Source: an uncultured Clostridia bacterium (GTDB lineage: Bacteria; Bacillota; Clostridia; Lachnospirales; Cellulosilyticaceae). Taken from it: a stretch of DNA of 46,573 bases. How positions within the stretch are numbered: position 1 is the first letter of the stretch; each line of letters starts with the position of its first letter. The notes under the pieces were generated by a model. That model ran no database searches. It saw only the letters and a program-made list of their open reading frames with translations, and had not been told where the DNA came from. The translations under genes were made by a program, and so were the position numbers. The stretch is from positions 1 to 46,573 of the forward strand of contig CAKZUB010000025.1 of assembly GCA_937921505.1 (NCBI GenBank). The letters run 5' to 3'. Positions 1 through 7,226 of this stretch are shown piece after piece.

Positions 1-53
1 AAGTGTAGTAATACATGTAGGTGACCAATACTAACGGTTCGAGGGTTTGACCT
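1..53 (+). rRNA. rrl: 23S rRNA, 3' end (partial)
   Basis: This is the last ~53 nt of a 23S rRNA that begins outside the window. The segment ending CCAATACTAACGGTTCGAGG followed by GTTTGACC matches the conserved 3' terminus of bacterial 23S (B. subtilis has AATACTAATCGATCGAGGAC). The terminal TTGACCT can pair with AGGTCAA at the 5' start of the other 23S copy near 46256, which is the expected helix 1 pairing. The exact 3' end is uncertain by a few bases. Confidence 0.93.
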
Positions 54-447
54 AATATAAGTGATTAAATCACAAATAACGGTTAAATATAGTAAAAGAA
101 ACTATTAAAAAAATACATCGTAGTATTTGTTTTTGAGAGTATAAAGATTAACTTTATATTATTCAAGTGATAAGTTTTAAGTTTGCAGAGTAAACTTAAA
201 ATTTAGAAGTGGTTCGTATGTCTTACGCGTCAGAACTTCGTAAAGCCTAACGACAAATGTCTTTAAGCCAGGAGAGAATAAATGTCCGGAAGATTTATCA
301 CGCAGTATTGCGTAACAAATCTTACAGGTTTATTTGAATGGTTTTTAGGGAGACTGTTTGAGCAAAGCGAGTTTCGACGTTCATTCAAAGAAAGCTGTTA
401 GATTTGTAGCAAGACGGAGTCATAAATCTGTAGGATATTTATTCTCA
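54..447 (+). other. Long 23S to tRNA-Glu spacer with hairpins
   Basis: This ~395-nt stretch holds no credible gene. It contains a perfect 10-bp AT hairpin (arms 175-184 and 192-201) and a nested hairpin (AGATTT 291-296 with AAATCT 317-322, enclosing ACGCA 300-304 with TGCGT 309-313). Two similar segments, around 317-333 and 423-443, share AAATCT, a G/A-rich core and TTTATT. It is presumably transcribed within the rRNA operon and removed by processing. Whether any of it is a stable RNA cannot be judged from sequence alone. An open frame at 358-579 runs through tRNA and 5S and is not a gene. Confidence 0.6.
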
Positions 448-519
448 GGCCCATTGGTCAAGCGGTCAAGACACCGCCCTTTCACGGCGGTAACAGGAGT
501 TCGATTCTCCTATGGGTCA
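448..519 (+). tRNA. tRNA-Glu (TTC)
   Basis: The cloverleaf is complete. The acceptor stem GGCCCAT pairs with ATGGGTC (one G-U). The anticodon stem CCGCC/GGCGG holds loop CTTTCAC, giving anticodon TTC. The T arm is AGGAG-TTCGATT-CTCCT and the discriminator base is A519. CCA is not encoded. The gene lies between 23S and 5S within the rRNA operon. Confidence 0.96.
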
Positions 520-522
520 TTT

Positions 523-639
523 GTTGGTGATGATGCGACTAGGGGAAACACCCGTTCCCATACCGAACACGTAGGTTAAGACCTAGTCGGTCGATGGTAC
601 TTGCTTGGAGACGAGCTGGGAGAGTAGATGGTTGCCAAC
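523..639 (+). rRNA. rrf: 5S rRNA
   Basis: A ~117-nt 5S gene. The terminal helix pairs GTTGGTG (523-529) with TGCCAAC (633-639). Internal landmarks include the conserved CCGTTCCCATACCGAACACG loop and the GGGAGAGTAGATGG-like 3' segment. It begins only 3 nt after tRNA-Glu, so the two are excised from one precursor. Confidence 0.95.
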
Positions 640-647
640 ACTAAAAA

Positions 648-722
648 CGGGGTGTAGCTCAGTTTGGCTAGAGCGCCTGATTTGGGTTCAGGAGGCCGCA
701 GGTTCGAGTCCTGTCACCCCGA
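648..722 (+). tRNA. tRNA-Pro (TGG)
   Basis: The acceptor stem CGGGGTG pairs with CACCCCG. The anticodon stem CCTGA/TCAGG encloses TTTGGGT, giving anticodon TGG. The T arm is GCAGG-TTCGAGT-CCTGT and the discriminator is A722. CCA is not encoded. It is in the same transcription unit as 5S. Confidence 0.96.
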
Positions 723-798
723 TTACATTATAAGCTATAAAGAAGGCAGGCTTATGTACCTGTCTTTTATTCTGCAAGTAATGGATGATGTTACATAT

Positions 799-871
799 GG
801 GTCACTAGCTCAGTTGGTAGAGCACTTGACTTTTAATCAAGTGGTCCCGGGTTCGAACCCCGGGTGGCTCA
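799..871 (+). tRNA. tRNA-Lys (TTT)
   Basis: The acceptor stem GGGTCAC pairs with GTGGCTC (two G-U pairs). The anticodon stem CTTGA/TCAAG encloses CTTTTAA, giving anticodon TTT. The T arm is CCGGG-TTCGAAC-CCCGG and the discriminator is A871. This is the last gene of the rRNA/tRNA unit, about 10 nt before its terminator. Confidence 0.96.
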
Positions 872-880
872 CTAAAATGT

Positions 881-922
881 AAAAAGCGTGTATTTCAGTG
901 AATTTGAAATACACGCTTTTTC
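881..922 (+). terminator. Terminator of rRNA/tRNA operon
   Basis: A long inverted repeat (AAAAAGCGTGTATTTCA with TGAAATACACGCTTTTT, ~6-nt loop) followed by Ts. It sits just after tRNA-Lys and is a strong intrinsic terminator. Confidence 0.92.
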
Positions 923-1069
923 TTTGCAGTTTATTATAACTTTTCGGCGATAGATTTAGACATTTTATAGTCTAATCAAGCTAATATCGCAATAGAGGAA
1001 ATATTTTTGTCCTTACCCTATGTTAAACTTAAATTACCGTACGGAAAGATAGTCAAAAGGAGAACAACT

Positions 1070-2392
1070 ATGACAACTATTGAATTACTACAAAAATCAA
1101 TTGATCACATTGAGGAAAATCTTAAATGTGAGCTTACTTTATCAGAGATTGCAGAAATTGCTGGGTTTTCAACTTATCACTTTTGTCATAAATTTTGTGA
1201 TAATGTAGGTATGCCTGTCGCTGCTTTTATAACAAAGCGGAGACTCTACCATGCAATTTATGACATCCAAAATGGCAGAAAGATAATTGACACAGCACTT
1301 ATATATGGCTTTAATACTCATGCAGGTTTTTTTAAAGCATTTAAGCGTGAATTTGGTTGTTCTCCAACAAAGTTTTTAAAACTTAATAGTGCAAAAAAAC
1401 CAACATTGGTTAATTTGATTAGGGAGGCAAAGATTATGCTAACACAAACACAAATAAGACAACTTCTTACACATTGGGATATTGACGCAAAATACGAAAT
1501 AGGTACTACCTTTATTGCAGGAGGTAAAGAAAAGTCCAATGATACATGGACCATTGGGGAGGAATATGTTTTTAAAACTGGAAAGAACATTGCGGGACTT
1601 AAGACACACATTGCTATTTCAAGAGCTCTCGAAAAAAGCGGTATGGTTGCAGCTTGTCCTGTTCAAACGAAAAACGAGGAGGATTTTCTTATAGAAGATG
1701 ACAGATATTACGTGCTGACAAACCGTATCAAAGGTGGTTTTTTAACACCTGAACAACGCTATACAGGAGATAGATTTGCGATAGGTAAAAATTATGGTGA
1801 AGCTATCGGAAGTCTTCACAAAATCCTAAAAGTTCAGGATAGCAATTTGGATGTCAATGACAACAATTTGCTTGATACGGTAATAAAGTGGGCGCTTCCC
1901 GAAACAAAGAGGATTATGGAACAATGGGGTTGCCCTTTATCCGATGAATTCTATAAAGATTATATAGAAAGCTTTAGCAAGCTTTATAGTAAGCTACCTC
2001 GACATGTCATCCATCGCGACCCTAATCCATCAAATATTATGTTTAGTAACGGTGAGGTTACTGGGTTTATCGATTTTATTATCAGTGAACGCAATATCAG
2101 ACTTTTTGACCCATGTTACTGTGCTACTGGAATTTTATCAGAGGCAGATCAAATTGATGGTGGCTTTGAGAAATGGGATGAATTATTGAGAGGCATAATT
2201 AATGGGTATAATACCAAATGTGAGCTGACAAAGATAGAAAAACAATCAATCCCATATGTTATTTATTCGATACAAATGATTTTTATTGCATGGTTAGCTG
2301 ATAAAGAAATATATAAGAGTGTTGCCTTGCAAAATAGAAAAATGCTTGTATGGTTATGGGAAAACAAAGACAAATGCTTTAGAGCGTTATAA
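1070..2392 (+). CDS. AraC-type HTH fused to aminoglycoside phosphotransferase-like kinase domain
   Basis: A 440-aa two-domain protein. Residues ~1-105 form an AraC/XylS DNA-binding domain with two helix-turn-helix units (ELTLSEIAEIAGFSTYHFCH, then FNTHAGFFKAFKREFGCSPT). From ~residue 123 a kinase-fold domain of the aminoglycoside/choline phosphotransferase family follows. Its Brenner-type catalytic loop HRDPNPSN and a downstream IDF metal-binding Asp are both present. I chose ATG 1070 because AAAGGAG lies just upstream; a TTG at 1007 is in frame but lacks a ribosome site. An in-frame ATG at 1436, preceded by AGGGAGG, could separately yield the kinase domain. A regulator whose kinase half binds or modifies a small molecule is plausible, but the substrate is unknown. 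It is monocistronic, between two terminators. Confidence 0.85.
   Translation: MTTIELLQKSIDHIEENLKCELTLSEIAEIAGFSTYHFCHKFCDNVGMPVAAFITKRRLYHAIYDIQNGRKIIDTALIYGFNTHAGFFKAFKREFGCSPTKFLKLNSAKKPTLVNLIREAKIMLTQTQIRQLLTHWDIDAKYEIGTTFIAGGKEKSNDTWTIGEEYVFKTGKNIAGLKTHIAISRALEKSGMVAACPVQTKNEEDFLIEDDRYYVLTNRIKGGFLTPEQRYTGDRFAIGKNYGEAIGSLHKILKVQDSNLDVNDNNLLDTVIKWALPETKRIMEQWGCPLSDEFYKDYIESFSKLYSKLPRHVIHRDPNPSNIMFSNGEVTGFIDFIISERNIRLFDPCYCATGILSEADQIDGGFEKWDELLRGIINGYNTKCELTKIEKQSIPYVIYSIQMIFIAWLADKEIYKSVALQNRKMLVWLWENKDKCFRAL
1421..1438 (+). promoter_or_regulatory. Possible internal ribosome site in AraC-APH fusion
   Basis: AGGGAGG at 1421-1427 lies 8 nt before an in-frame ATG (1436-1438) exactly at the junction of the HTH and kinase-like domains. 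It could initiate a free ~318-aa kinase-domain protein, or be a relic of the fusion event. No expression evidence is available. Confidence 0.4.
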
Positions 2393-2550
2393 ATTGAAGA
2401 CCTATAGTAAGTGAATCTATCCGTTGAAACCTACCTTAAAAAACGCTATAATTAACCTATGAAATTCAGGTAATCATGATGCCAGTTACGGAACTAGAAA
2501 CGGTGCAATACGTACAATCAGCGGATTTATAACGTATGTTTTAATACACT

Positions 2551-2587
2551 AAAAAACCTATTATTTAGTAAAAATAATAGGTTTTTT
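2551..2587. terminator. Bidirectional terminator
   Basis: AAAAAACCTATTATT and AATAATAGGTTTTTT form a ~15-bp stem with a short AT loop. It has T-runs on both strands, so it can end the + strand fusion gene and the convergent - strand GGDEF gene. Confidence 0.88.
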
Positions 2588-2607
2588 GCATCTTATTTAT
2601 TAAATTA

Positions 2608-3645
2608 TTAGCTAAGGGTAACTTTATTTTTACCTGTTCTTTTGCAAACATATAAATTATGATCAGCTTTTTTGATAACTTCATCCAGAGAAATAGCCTC
2701 ATTGATTTTAATATAAACACCAAAGCTAGCTGTAACAGAAGAAGAAATATGTTCATCTTGAATGACCGTTTTTTCAATTTCTTCTCGAATAGCCTCTACA
2801 CGTTGGGATACTTTAGTCTTATCTGTAAAATTATAAAAGAATATAATGATTTCTTCACCACCATATCGGGCAACGATGTCATTAGGACGTGTAGCATTTT
2901 TAATAATAGCAGCTACTTTTTTAAGTACAATATCACCATAGGGGTGACCATAAGTATCATTTACAAATTTAAAATTATCTAAATCAACCATGACAATACT
3001 ATAGTTCTGATCAATTAAATGAGGGGTAGTACCAAGTGTTTCAAAGAAATAACGTTTGTTAAATATACCAGTAAGACCATCTTTATAAGCACTTTCCTTA
3101 ATTTGATTATAGAGGAGGTTATTTTCAATAGCTACACCTACGTGGTTGCCTAAGGACGATAAAAATGTTGCATGGTCTTTAGAGAAGTAATTTTTTTCTT
3201 TATGCTGAATAAGTATAAATCCTAACAAACGGTTATTTACTTTAATAGGAACCCCTAGACAAGAGAAAATGCTTTCTTCATCATTTTGAGTTGCATAGAT
3301 GGGCATATTGCTATTAATAATAAATTCTTCTTCGTGATGCTCTAAAATAAGCTTTTTTTCTGCTTCAATAGAGGAGTAAGAAAAAATTTGAGGGGTAGCT
3401 TCCAAATATTCATTATCCAACTTAATATATATAGTTGAGTACTTAGCACCAAATACGCCGATGAGCATATCATTAATTAATGGAAATAGATTTTGATCTT
3501 TAATATATTGATTAATATACTTACTTATTTCAAGTAAATTAGTAAATATATTTAATTTCTTCTCGAGCATGATGACTTGCTGGGATAAGTCATAAATAGT
3601 TTTTTCAGTAAACATTTGATATTTTTCAAAGAGTTCAGGGTTCAT
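2608..3645 (-). CDS. GAF-GGDEF diguanylate cyclase
   Basis: A 345-aa protein predicted to make cyclic di-GMP from two GTP. It has no membrane segment, so it should be cytosolic. Residues ~15-35 are a short coiled coil and ~35-180 a GAF sensor domain. From ~185 a GGDEF domain starts at the usual DGLTGIFNKRYF. The active-site signature is GGEEI (262-266), so the final F is I while the catalytic acidic residues are kept. RPND at 253-256 is a proper RxxD inhibitory site, five residues upstream, so product inhibition is likely. The ATG is supported by AAAGGAG. There is no EAL or HD-GYP partner in the window. Confidence 0.93.
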   Translation of the reverse strand: MNPELFEKYQMFTEKTIYDLSQQVIMLEKKLNIFTNLLEISKYINQYIKDQNLFPLINDMLIGVFGAKYSTIYIKLDNEYLEATPQIFSYSSIEAEKKLILEHHEEEFIINSNMPIYATQNDEESIFSCLGVPIKVNNRLLGFILIQHKEKNYFSKDHATFLSSLGNHVGVAIENNLLYNQIKESAYKDGLTGIFNKRYFFETLGTTPHLIDQNYSIVMVDLDNFKFVNDTYGHPYGDIVLKKVAAIIKNATRPNDIVARYGGEEIIIFFYNFTDKTKVSQRVEAIREEIEKTVIQDEHISSSVTASFGVYIKINEAISLDEVIKKADHNLYVCKRTGKNKVTLS

Positions 3646-3972
3646 AGGAACTTCTCCTTTAATTTATAAGAATTAATAGCTTATATAATCATTATATAAT
3701 AATTGATATGAGAATATAAGGTGTTTTAAGTAAATTGCAATAAATATAAATAAATATAAATCATATTAATAAAAGTTAAAAGAAAATAATAAGCCAAAAA
3801 ATGGTGAAAAAGAACTGTAGGTTATTTGAAATAAGTAGCCTACGGTTTTTTTATATCTTAAAAGAGTAAAAAATATAACCTATTCTAGTCAAAATAATTA
3901 TATAAGGAAAATTAGAGGTTATTTTATAATGAATGTATATATATATGAAACTAAGATAGGGAGACAATAAAA
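3646..3972. other. Divergent intergenic region, GGDEF gene / phosphorylase operon
   Basis: 327 nt without a gene, very AT-rich. It contains a TATAAT at 3925-3930 that could be the -10 of the phosphorylase operon (no convincing -35), and an isolated terminator-like hairpin at 3813-3852. I do not recognise a riboswitch or a catabolite-response element. Confidence 0.55.
3813..3852 (+). terminator. Orphan terminator-like hairpin upstream of phosphorylase operon
   Basis: CTGTAGG pairs with CCTACGG, an inner TTATT/AATAA extends the stem past a 4-nt bulge, and seven Ts follow. No annotated + strand gene ends here. It may terminate a small RNA or act as a leader attenuator for the operon starting at 3973. 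Confidence 0.5.
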
Positions 3973-6687
3973 ATGAAGAAAAATATACAATGGACTTTTA
4001 CTGATAATCAAGCTGTATTCGAGTTAGAGAACCCAGAGATGAGTAATTATCTTTATTTTCCGCTTATGAATGAGGCGGGCATGATGAGCAGTATAACGCC
4101 TAGTTTAAATGGAGACGCAAAAACAAGTCAAAACACATTTATTCTTACACCGACAAGCGCGGAAGATTTGCATAATTCAAGATCGGCCAGAAACTTTTGG
4201 GTATATGTTAATGAAAAAGGAGCGTGGTCTGTAACAGGGAATTCCTTAGAACAAAAAGCATTAATGTTTAAAAAAGAAAAAGAAAAAACAATGCTGACAG
4301 CAGGACTTTTATGGCACAAGGTAAGCCGTGTATCCGAGCAGTTTGGATTGAGATCAGAAGTGATTTCATTTGTGCCTACAGAAAAAGAACAAGTAGAACT
4401 CATTAAAATAACACTTAAAAATATAACTGATAAAACACTTAAAATAACCCCGACAGCGGCAATTCCCATGTATGCAAGATCAGCAGACAATTTAAGAGAT
4501 CACCGTCATGTAACTTCACTCTTGCATCAAATTTATACCACGGATAACGGTGTTGTGATTAAACCCACACTTACGTTTGATGAAAGAGGACATAAGGAAA
4601 ACCATATAACTTATGGTGTATTAGGTGCAGATGAAAGTGGGGAAAAACCGATTGGCTATTTCCCAGTAGTAGAAACGTTTATTGGTGAAGGTGGAAACTT
4701 AGAACAACCAGAGTGTATCATTAAAAATTTAAATCCGATTGCTAAGAGTGGGGAATGCTATGAGGCATATGAGGCGATTGGAGCGCTTAGGTTTAAAGAG
4801 ATTGAACTTTTACCTGGGGAAAGCAAGGCCTATATTCTTGCGATAGCAGTGGATGAAGAAGGTTCTAAGTTTGAAGACATAACAAGAAAATATTTATGCA
4901 CAGAGTACTTTAATGCATATTTAGAAGAGTCCATCAATTATTGGGATAAAAAGCTTAATCTTTCTTTTAAAAGTAATGATAATAAATTCGATAAGTGGAT
5001 GAAATGGGTATCCTTTCAGCCTATTTTAAGAAGAATCTATGGATGTTCTTTTTTACCACACCATGATTATGGAAGAGGAGGAAGAGGGTGGAGAGATTTA
5101 TGGCAAGACTGCTTAGCGCTTCTTATTATGGATCCAGAAGGCGTTAAGGAAATGTTGCATCGCAACTATGCAGGTATACGTTTTGATGGAACCAATGCGA
5201 CAATTATAGGTAAAGAGCAAGGTGAGTTTATAGCAGACAGGAATCATATTACAAGGGTATGGATGGATCATGGTGCTTGGCCTTTTCTAACAACTAAGCT
5301 CTATATTGACCAAAGTGGTGATATAGAATTTTTACTTGAAAAACAAACTTATTTCAAAGATAGTCAAGTATGTAGAGGAGATCAAAAAGATGAACTTTGG
5401 ACAGAAGAAGATGGCAACTTTCAACTTGGAGAAGATAGTGAAATCTATAAGGGGACTATTATAGAGCATCTTTTAGTACAAAATTTAACAGCCTTTTATG
5501 ATGTGGGAGAACATAATAACATTAGACTAAATGGAGCTGACTGGAATGATGGACTAGATATGGCAGAAGAAAAAGGGGAAAGTGTTGCTTTTACAGCACT
5601 TTATTGCTCAAATCTTTTGGAATTAGCCAATCTTATAGAAGTCATCAAAGAACAAAAGAAGCAGAACACTTTGAGTTTGGCGAAAGAACTTAACACACTT
5701 TTAACACTCTGTAATTATGATAGTGTTATTGAGAAAAGAGGACTATTAGAAGAGTATTTAAAGAAATGTAAGTATTATATAAGCGGAGAAAAGATGGAGG
5801 TAGACTGTAATAGACTCAGTGAAGAGCTTAGGCGAAAAGCTGCTTGGCTTATGGGACATATACAGAAAAATGAATGGCTGACAACTAAGGAAGGCTATGA
5901 ATGGTTTAATGGGTATTATGACAATAGTGGCAATCAAGTAGAGGGAGATCATGAAAAGGGTGTAAGAATGATGCTGACTGGACAAGTTTTTACCATTATG
6001 GGAGGAATAGCTACAGATAGGCAGATAGAAGCAGTTATTAAAGCTGCTGATCACTACTTATATGATGAGAAGATAGGCGGATATAGACTTAATACACCTT
6101 TTAAAGAGATTAAAAAAGATTTAGGAAGACTTTTTGGATTTGGATATGGACATAAGGAGAACGGTGCAGTATTTAGTCATATGACTATTATGTATGCAAA
6201 TGCACTTTATAAAAGGGGCTATGCGAAAGAAGCATTTAAGGTTTTAAATACCCTTTATACCCACTGTGCAGACTTTGAAAAAAGCAGAATCTACCCAGGA
6301 ATTCCTGAATACATAAATGAAAAAGGAAGAGGGATGTACCACTACTTAACAGGATCTGCGAGCTGGCTGATCCTCACAGTGCTGACAGAAATGTTTGGTG
6401 TAAAGGGAGAACTAGGAAATCTTAAACTAGAACCTAAACTTCTAAAAGAGCAATTTGACAATCAGCAGAATATAGCAGTGAAAACGCTGTTTGCAGGCAA
6501 AAATATTACTGTTAACTATCATAATCCAGAAGGTTTAGAGTATGGTACGTATAAAATTGAACAAGTACTTATAAATGCTATACCTATAAATACTGATGCG
6601 CAAATAAATGAAGTTATCATTTTAAGAAATATTTTAAATGCGTATACTGAGCAAGAGCTTATGATAGAAGTAATTTTAGGCAGATAA
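3973..6687 (+). CDS. GH94-type glycoside phosphorylase (laminaribiose/cellobiose phosphorylase-like)
   Basis: A 904-aa cytoplasmic enzyme of the cellobiose-phosphorylase family, which splits a beta-linked glucoside with phosphate to give glucose 1-phosphate and conserves bond energy. The N-terminal beta-sandwich domain (~1-280) leads into an (alpha/alpha)6 barrel. Barrel signatures include HHDYGRGGRGWRDLWQD (~362-379) and NGADWNDGLD. D523 of the DWND motif is the predicted general acid by comparison with GH94 enzymes. The size fits laminaribiose phosphorylases (~900 aa) better than cellobiose phosphorylase (~800 aa), but linkage specificity cannot be read from sequence. AGGGAG lies 10 nt before the ATG. 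It is first in an operon with a cupin and a second phosphorylase-like gene. Confidence 0.88.
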   Translation: MKKNIQWTFTDNQAVFELENPEMSNYLYFPLMNEAGMMSSITPSLNGDAKTSQNTFILTPTSAEDLHNSRSARNFWVYVNEKGAWSVTGNSLEQKALMFKKEKEKTMLTAGLLWHKVSRVSEQFGLRSEVISFVPTEKEQVELIKITLKNITDKTLKITPTAAIPMYARSADNLRDHRHVTSLLHQIYTTDNGVVIKPTLTFDERGHKENHITYGVLGADESGEKPIGYFPVVETFIGEGGNLEQPECIIKNLNPIAKSGECYEAYEAIGALRFKEIELLPGESKAYILAIAVDEEGSKFEDITRKYLCTEYFNAYLEESINYWDKKLNLSFKSNDNKFDKWMKWVSFQPILRRIYGCSFLPHHDYGRGGRGWRDLWQDCLALLIMDPEGVKEMLHRNYAGIRFDGTNATIIGKEQGEFIADRNHITRVWMDHGAWPFLTTKLYIDQSGDIEFLLEKQTYFKDSQVCRGDQKDELWTEEDGNFQLGEDSEIYKGTIIEHLLVQNLTAFYDVGEHNNIRLNGADWNDGLDMAEEKGESVAFTALYCSNLLELANLIEVIKEQKKQNTLSLAKELNTLLTLCNYDSVIEKRGLLEEYLKKCKYYISGEKMEVDCNRLSEELRRKAAWLMGHIQKNEWLTTKEGYEWFNGYYDNSGNQVEGDHEKGVRMMLTGQVFTIMGGIATDRQIEAVIKAADHYLYDEKIGGYRLNTPFKEIKKDLGRLFGFGYGHKENGAVFSHMTIMYANALYKRGYAKEAFKVLNTLYTHCADFEKSRIYPGIPEYINEKGRGMYHYLTGSASWLILTVLTEMFGVKGELGNLKLEPKLLKEQFDNQQNIAVKTLFAGKNITVNYHNPEGLEYGTYKIEQVLINAIPINTDAQINEVIILRNILNAYTEQELMIEVILGR

Positions 6688-6737
6688 AGTGTCTAGAATA
6701 ATAGATAGACTGATTATTATAAAGGAGGAAGTACACA

Positions 6738-7157
6738 GTGCAGAGTAAAGATATAGAGATTTCAGCATACCAGGGAGAGGGATATAAACCTATGGTTGAC
6801 TATGAAAGCTGGCGGGTTGCGATACTTAAATATTGTGATGAGCTGCTTCCAGAAGCAATAAACAAGGTTCAAAAACATGATAAGACGGATGAGGTATTTG
6901 TGCTTCTAAGTGGTAAATGTATATTGTTTAGCGCAGGTAAGGGAGAGTGTCCTCAAGAAATAGAAGCAGTGCCCATGGAGCCTTTAAAGTTATATAATGT
7001 TAAAAAAGGGGTTTGGCATACGCATACATTAAGTAAAGATGCTGAAGTTCTCATTATAGAAAATCAAGATACCACGCTCCAAAATTCTCCAGAAGCTTTC
7101 CTAGCTAACGGGCAAAAGGATAGTATTATTAAATTTACGCAGCAAATATGGAAATAA
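6738..7157 (+). CDS. Small cupin-domain protein
   Basis: A 139-aa single-domain beta-barrel (cupin). The first cupin motif is around KHDKTDEVFVLLSG and the second around GVWHTHTLSKDAEVLI, with His and Glu at typical metal-ligand positions. The GTG start is supported by AAAGGAGG 9 nt upstream. It lies between two phosphorylase-type genes, so it may act on or bind the same sugar. Cupins of this size include sugar isomerases, lyases and non-catalytic binding proteins, so no reaction is assigned. Confidence 0.8.
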   Translation: MQSKDIEISAYQGEGYKPMVDYESWRVAILKYCDELLPEAINKVQKHDKTDEVFVLLSGKCILFSAGKGECPQEIEAVPMEPLKLYNVKKGVWHTHTLSKDAEVLIIENQDTTLQNSPEAFLANGQKDSIIKFTQQIWK

Positions 7158-7161
7158 AATA

Positions 7162-7210
7162 GATAAAAGCTATTCAGAGATAGAGGGTTTATCATAAGAA
7201 TAGCTTTTTT
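7162..7210 (+). terminator. Intercistronic hairpin, cupin to second phosphorylase
   Basis: AAAAGCTATTC (~7165-7175) pairs with GAATAGCTTTTTT (7199-7210), with a weaker inner GATA/TATC pairing. It resembles an intrinsic terminator, yet the next ribosome site starts 1 nt later. It is more likely a partial terminator or a processing/stability hairpin that sets the ratio of downstream to upstream expression. Confidence 0.6.
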
Positions 7211-7226
7211 AAAAGGAGAAAAAATA

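Noticed and set aside
358..882. Open frames of 72-73 aa at 358-579 and 664-882
   Set aside because: They run through tRNA-Glu/5S and tRNA-Pro/tRNA-Lys, so they are not protein genes.
2476..2532. 18-codon ORF (MMPVTELETVQYVQSADL) downstream of the AraC-APH gene
   Set aside because: The peptide looks protein-like, but there is no convincing ribosome site and it is very short. It may be a fragment of a decayed gene; evidence is too thin to list.
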